A stretch of 6,457 nt of DNA from CAZFCK01 sp964517355 (GTDB lineage: Bacteria > Desulfobacterota > Desulfovibrionia > Desulfovibrionales > Desulfovibrionaceae), in contig CAZFCK010000261.1 in assembly GCA_964517355.1 (NCBI GenBank), forward strand, positions 1-6,457, written 5' to 3'. The position numbers were made by a program, and so were the translations under genes. The notes below the pieces were generated by a model. That model had not been told where the DNA came from. It did no database searches and saw only the letters and a program-made list of their open reading frames with translations. Below are positions 5,294-6,457 of the stretch, one piece after another (the stretch's first letter is position 1; each line of letters begins with the position of its first letter).

Positions 5294-6013
5294 TTACAAG
5301 GGCGATTCGGTTACGGGCCTTGGACCGAAAAGGGCGGTGCCCACCCGGATCAGGGTCGCCCCTTCCTCAATGGCCAGGGGGTAATCCGCGCTCATGCCCA
5401 TGGACAGGTGCGGCAAAGCCAGGCCCGTATGACTCCGTAAACGCTCGCGCAATTCATAAAGCTGACGGAAATACGGTCGCGACTCTTCAGCATCCTGACA
5501 AAACGGGGGCATGCACATCAGCCCTTGTACGTCCAGCCCTTGCAGCTGCGCGGCTTCTGCAGCCAGGGTTTCCAATTCCTCAATGGCCGCTCCCGATTTT
5601 TGCGGTTCGCAGCCAACATTCACCTGCAACAACACCGGCTGCACTATGCCGGCCTTGTCAGCCTCTTTATGCAACATATGAGCCAATTTCAACTTGTCCA
5701 CTGTGTGGATTAAAGAAAATTTTCCAACAACGTACTTGGCCTTGTTGGATTGCAGCGTACCGATGAAATGCCAGGAAACATCCTTCCCCGCAAAGGCCTC
5801 CTGCTTGGCCAGGGCCTCCTGCACGTAATTCTCGCCAAACACATGCTGGCCTGCGGAAACAAAAGACGCGATATGCTCAATGGGTTTGTACTTTGAAACC
5901 GCGACAAGGGTTATTTCGTCCATGCTGCGCCCGGAGCGCACGCAGGCGTCTTGCATCGAGGAAAGCACGCTTTGTAACAGTTCGCCAGGTGATTTTGCTG
6001 TTGCAACGGACAT
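5294..6013 (-). CDS. yggS: YggS/PROSC-family PLP-binding homeostasis protein
   Basis: This 239-residue protein has the single-domain alanine-racemase-like barrel of the YggS/PROSC family, which binds pyridoxal 5'-phosphate and buffers its supply in the cytoplasm; no enzymatic reaction is established for the family. Visible signatures are VAVSKYKP (residues 37-44, K41 is the expected PLP lysine), FGENYVQEA (59-67), WHFIGTLQSNKAK (81-93), QVNVGCEPQKSG (130-141), and the C-terminal LSMGMSADYPLAI plus GATLIRVGTALFG (203-230) that holds the phosphate. Length is normal for the family. The ATG start is supported by GAGG eight bases upstream (6022-6025). The TAA stop lies 24 bases before motA, so it is probably the first gene of the flagellar transcript. 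That linkage is inferred from spacing only. Identification is firm; a role in motility is not shown. Confidence 0.94.
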   Translation of the reverse strand: MSVATAKSPGELLQSVLSSMQDACVRSGRSMDEITLVAVSKYKPIEHIASFVSAGQHVFGENYVQEALAKQEAFAGKDVSWHFIGTLQSNKAKYVVGKFSLIHTVDKLKLAHMLHKEADKAGIVQPVLLQVNVGCEPQKSGAAIEELETLAAEAAQLQGLDVQGLMCMPPFCQDAEESRPYFRQLYELRERLRSHTGLALPHLSMGMSADYPLAIEEGATLIRVGTALFGPRPVTESPL

Positions 6014-6240
6014 GACAACCGCCTCTTTTTACTATGACAGATTATGGATACGCGTTACGGAGTGAGTGTACGGGAGGAAAACGGTCCCAGTACGTCAATT
6101 TGTAGAAATACCATCAAAAATATCTAAACTTTCATAGCCCAGGACACAAGCAAGGTAAAGGCTGGGAGCTGGAAACAAGGCTTGGCCGGCGCGCTACGAG
6201 GGGGAAGGGTATAAAGCGAGCCGGGAAGAGGACCTTGCAA
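6014..6240. other. Intergenic region upstream of yggS, no gene seen
   Basis: Beyond the yggS ribosome-binding site and a poor -10 candidate, I see no gene, RNA or convincing promoter here. The middle (about 6090-6135) is AT-richer than its surroundings and is the most likely place for an unrecognised promoter. The stretch from 6170 to 6240 is purine- and G-rich on the plus strand. Confidence 0.6.
6022..6046 (-). promoter_or_regulatory. Weak candidate promoter -10 and ribosome-binding site of yggS
   Basis: On the minus strand GAGG (6022-6025) sits eight bases before the yggS ATG and is a good ribosome-binding site. Slightly upstream, CATAAT (6041-6046) matches a sigma-70 -10 box at five of six positions, but the bases 16-18 further up do not resemble TTGACA. 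No convincing sigma-54 (TGGCAC-N5-TTGC) or sigma-28 site was seen in 6014-6457. The ribosome-binding site is well supported; the promoter is only a guess, and the start of the operon transcript may lie elsewhere. Confidence 0.3.
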
Positions 6241-6242
6241 TG

Positions 6243-6289
6243 AAAAAAAACGCGAGGGGGAGAACCTTTCTCCAGAAAGGTTTCCCCCC
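6243..6289 (-). terminator. Intrinsic terminator for minus-strand transcripts entering from outside the window
   Basis: AACCTTTC (6263-6270) pairs perfectly with GAAAGGTT (6275-6282) around the loop TCCA. The stem extends through a G-T pair and one mismatch to GGGGG (6256-6260) and CCCCC (6285-6289). Read on the minus strand, five bases later comes a run of eight T (6250 to 6243). The gap before the T-run is slightly long. It would separate the flagellar operon from an upstream minus-strand gene outside the window. Confidence 0.6.
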
Positions 6290-6346
6290 GGAAAAACCTG
6301 ACAAGTCTTTAATCAATGCTTCCATAAAAACGATAAAGCCGTTTTC

Positions 6347-6375
6347 CGGCGACCTGGGGCCTCCCCTGGTCGCCG
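6347..6375. repeat. Long near-perfect hairpin
   Basis: CGGCGACC (6347-6354) and GGGG (6356-6359) pair with CCCC (6363-6366) and GGTCGCCG (6368-6375), with one T-T mismatch and a 3-base loop. Twelve pairs, all but one G-C, make it very stable. No T-run follows directly on either strand. Confidence 0.65.
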
Positions 6376-6410
6376 TGCGGGCGCGAAAGCCCGCGGCTTT
6401 TATGATTTTA
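6372..6410 (+). terminator. Plus-strand terminator-like hairpin
   Basis: GCGGGC (6377-6382) and GCCCGC (6389-6394) form a stem with loop GCGAAA, extended by three further pairs (6372-6374 with 6395-6397) across a 2-base bulge. TTTTATGATTTT follows (6398-6409). It looks like an intrinsic terminator for plus-strand transcripts, yet no plus-strand gene was found upstream in the window. It shares bases with the preceding hairpin, so the two may be alternatives. Confidence 0.45.
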
Positions 6411-6457
6411 GAGCATCTCACGCTTGAAAAGCGCTAGATGCTCTTATGCATTTCCCT
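6410..6457 (+). repeat. Short copy of the hairpin-forming repeat at the right window edge
   Basis: AGAGCATCT (6410-6418) pairs perfectly with AGATGCTCT (6436-6444), and CGCTT (6421-6425) pairs with AAGCG (6429-6433), leaving a 3-base loop. The first 20 bases match the left copy at 18 positions and the last 20 (6438-6457) match it exactly, but only 8 bases separate the blocks here against 98 in the left copy. The two copies are in opposite orientation, and the match runs to the window edge, so the element may continue. Confidence 0.7.

Noticed and set aside
6093..6098. TTGACG on the minus strand as a -35 box upstream of yggS
   Set aside because: No -10-like sequence lies 16-18 bases downstream (TCCCGT is found there).
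6194..6421. Minus-strand 75-residue frame in the right intergenic region
   Set aside because: It overlaps the same hairpins, has no good ribosome-binding site, and crosses the minus-strand terminator with its T-run.
6240..6437. Plus-strand 65-residue frame beginning MKKNARGRTF, with AGAGGA seven bases upstream
   Set aside because: It runs through three hairpins, a terminator-like structure and the repeat, and the product shows no recognisable domain. The start context is tempting, but the structure explains the sequence better.

Overview
The window carries one long minus-strand flagellar gene cluster, read from right to left, with non-coding, repeat-rich DNA at both ends. In transcription order it holds: a YggS-type PLP-binding protein (5294-6013), motA (4508-5269), a possible 23-residue micro-ORF (4433-4504), two successive motB-type genes (3595-4428 and 2855-3592), fliL, fliN, fliO, fliP and fliQ (ending at 171). 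Gaps are short (2 to 79 bases) or negative, so a single operon is likely. All real genes lie on the minus strand; long plus-strand ORFs are shadows.

The order motA-motB-motB-fliL-fliN-fliO-fliP-fliQ, mid-range GC, and GC-rich hairpins between genes resemble sulfate-reducing Desulfovibrionaceae (Desulfovibrio and relatives). That assignment is from memory of gene order and is not proven here. A Gram-negative cell envelope is implied by the OmpA-like peptidoglycan-binding MotB proteins.

The genes fit together as follows. MotA and one or both MotB proteins form the ion-driven stator, and FliL sits beside it. FliN forms part of the switch/C-ring. FliO, FliP and FliQ belong to the flagellar type III export gate in the inner membrane. 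FliR, FlhA, FlhB, FliM and FliG are not in the window. YggS is a housekeeping PLP-homeostasis protein that appears to share the transcript, only 24 bases ahead of motA.

Right end (6014-6457): no convincing gene. It holds a hairpin with a T-run that would stop minus-strand transcription entering from outside, a second long hairpin, a plus-strand terminator-like hairpin, and one copy of a repeat. Left end (1-170): just past the fliQ stop lies a longer copy of the same repeat, in opposite orientation. The two copies share conserved ends (20/20 and 18/20 bases) but have interiors of 98 and 8 bases, and one stem pair changes in a compensatory way (T-A to C-G). A partial third match falls inside the motA-motB gap.

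Most interesting points: the repeat family with covariation, the micro-ORF with a strong Shine-Dalgarno ahead of a motB that lacks a good one, a duplicated N-terminal Trp motif in FliN, and the two motB paralogues. Two starts were moved from the longest ORF on the basis of ribosome-binding sites: fliL to a GTG at 2832 and fliQ to an ATG at 440.
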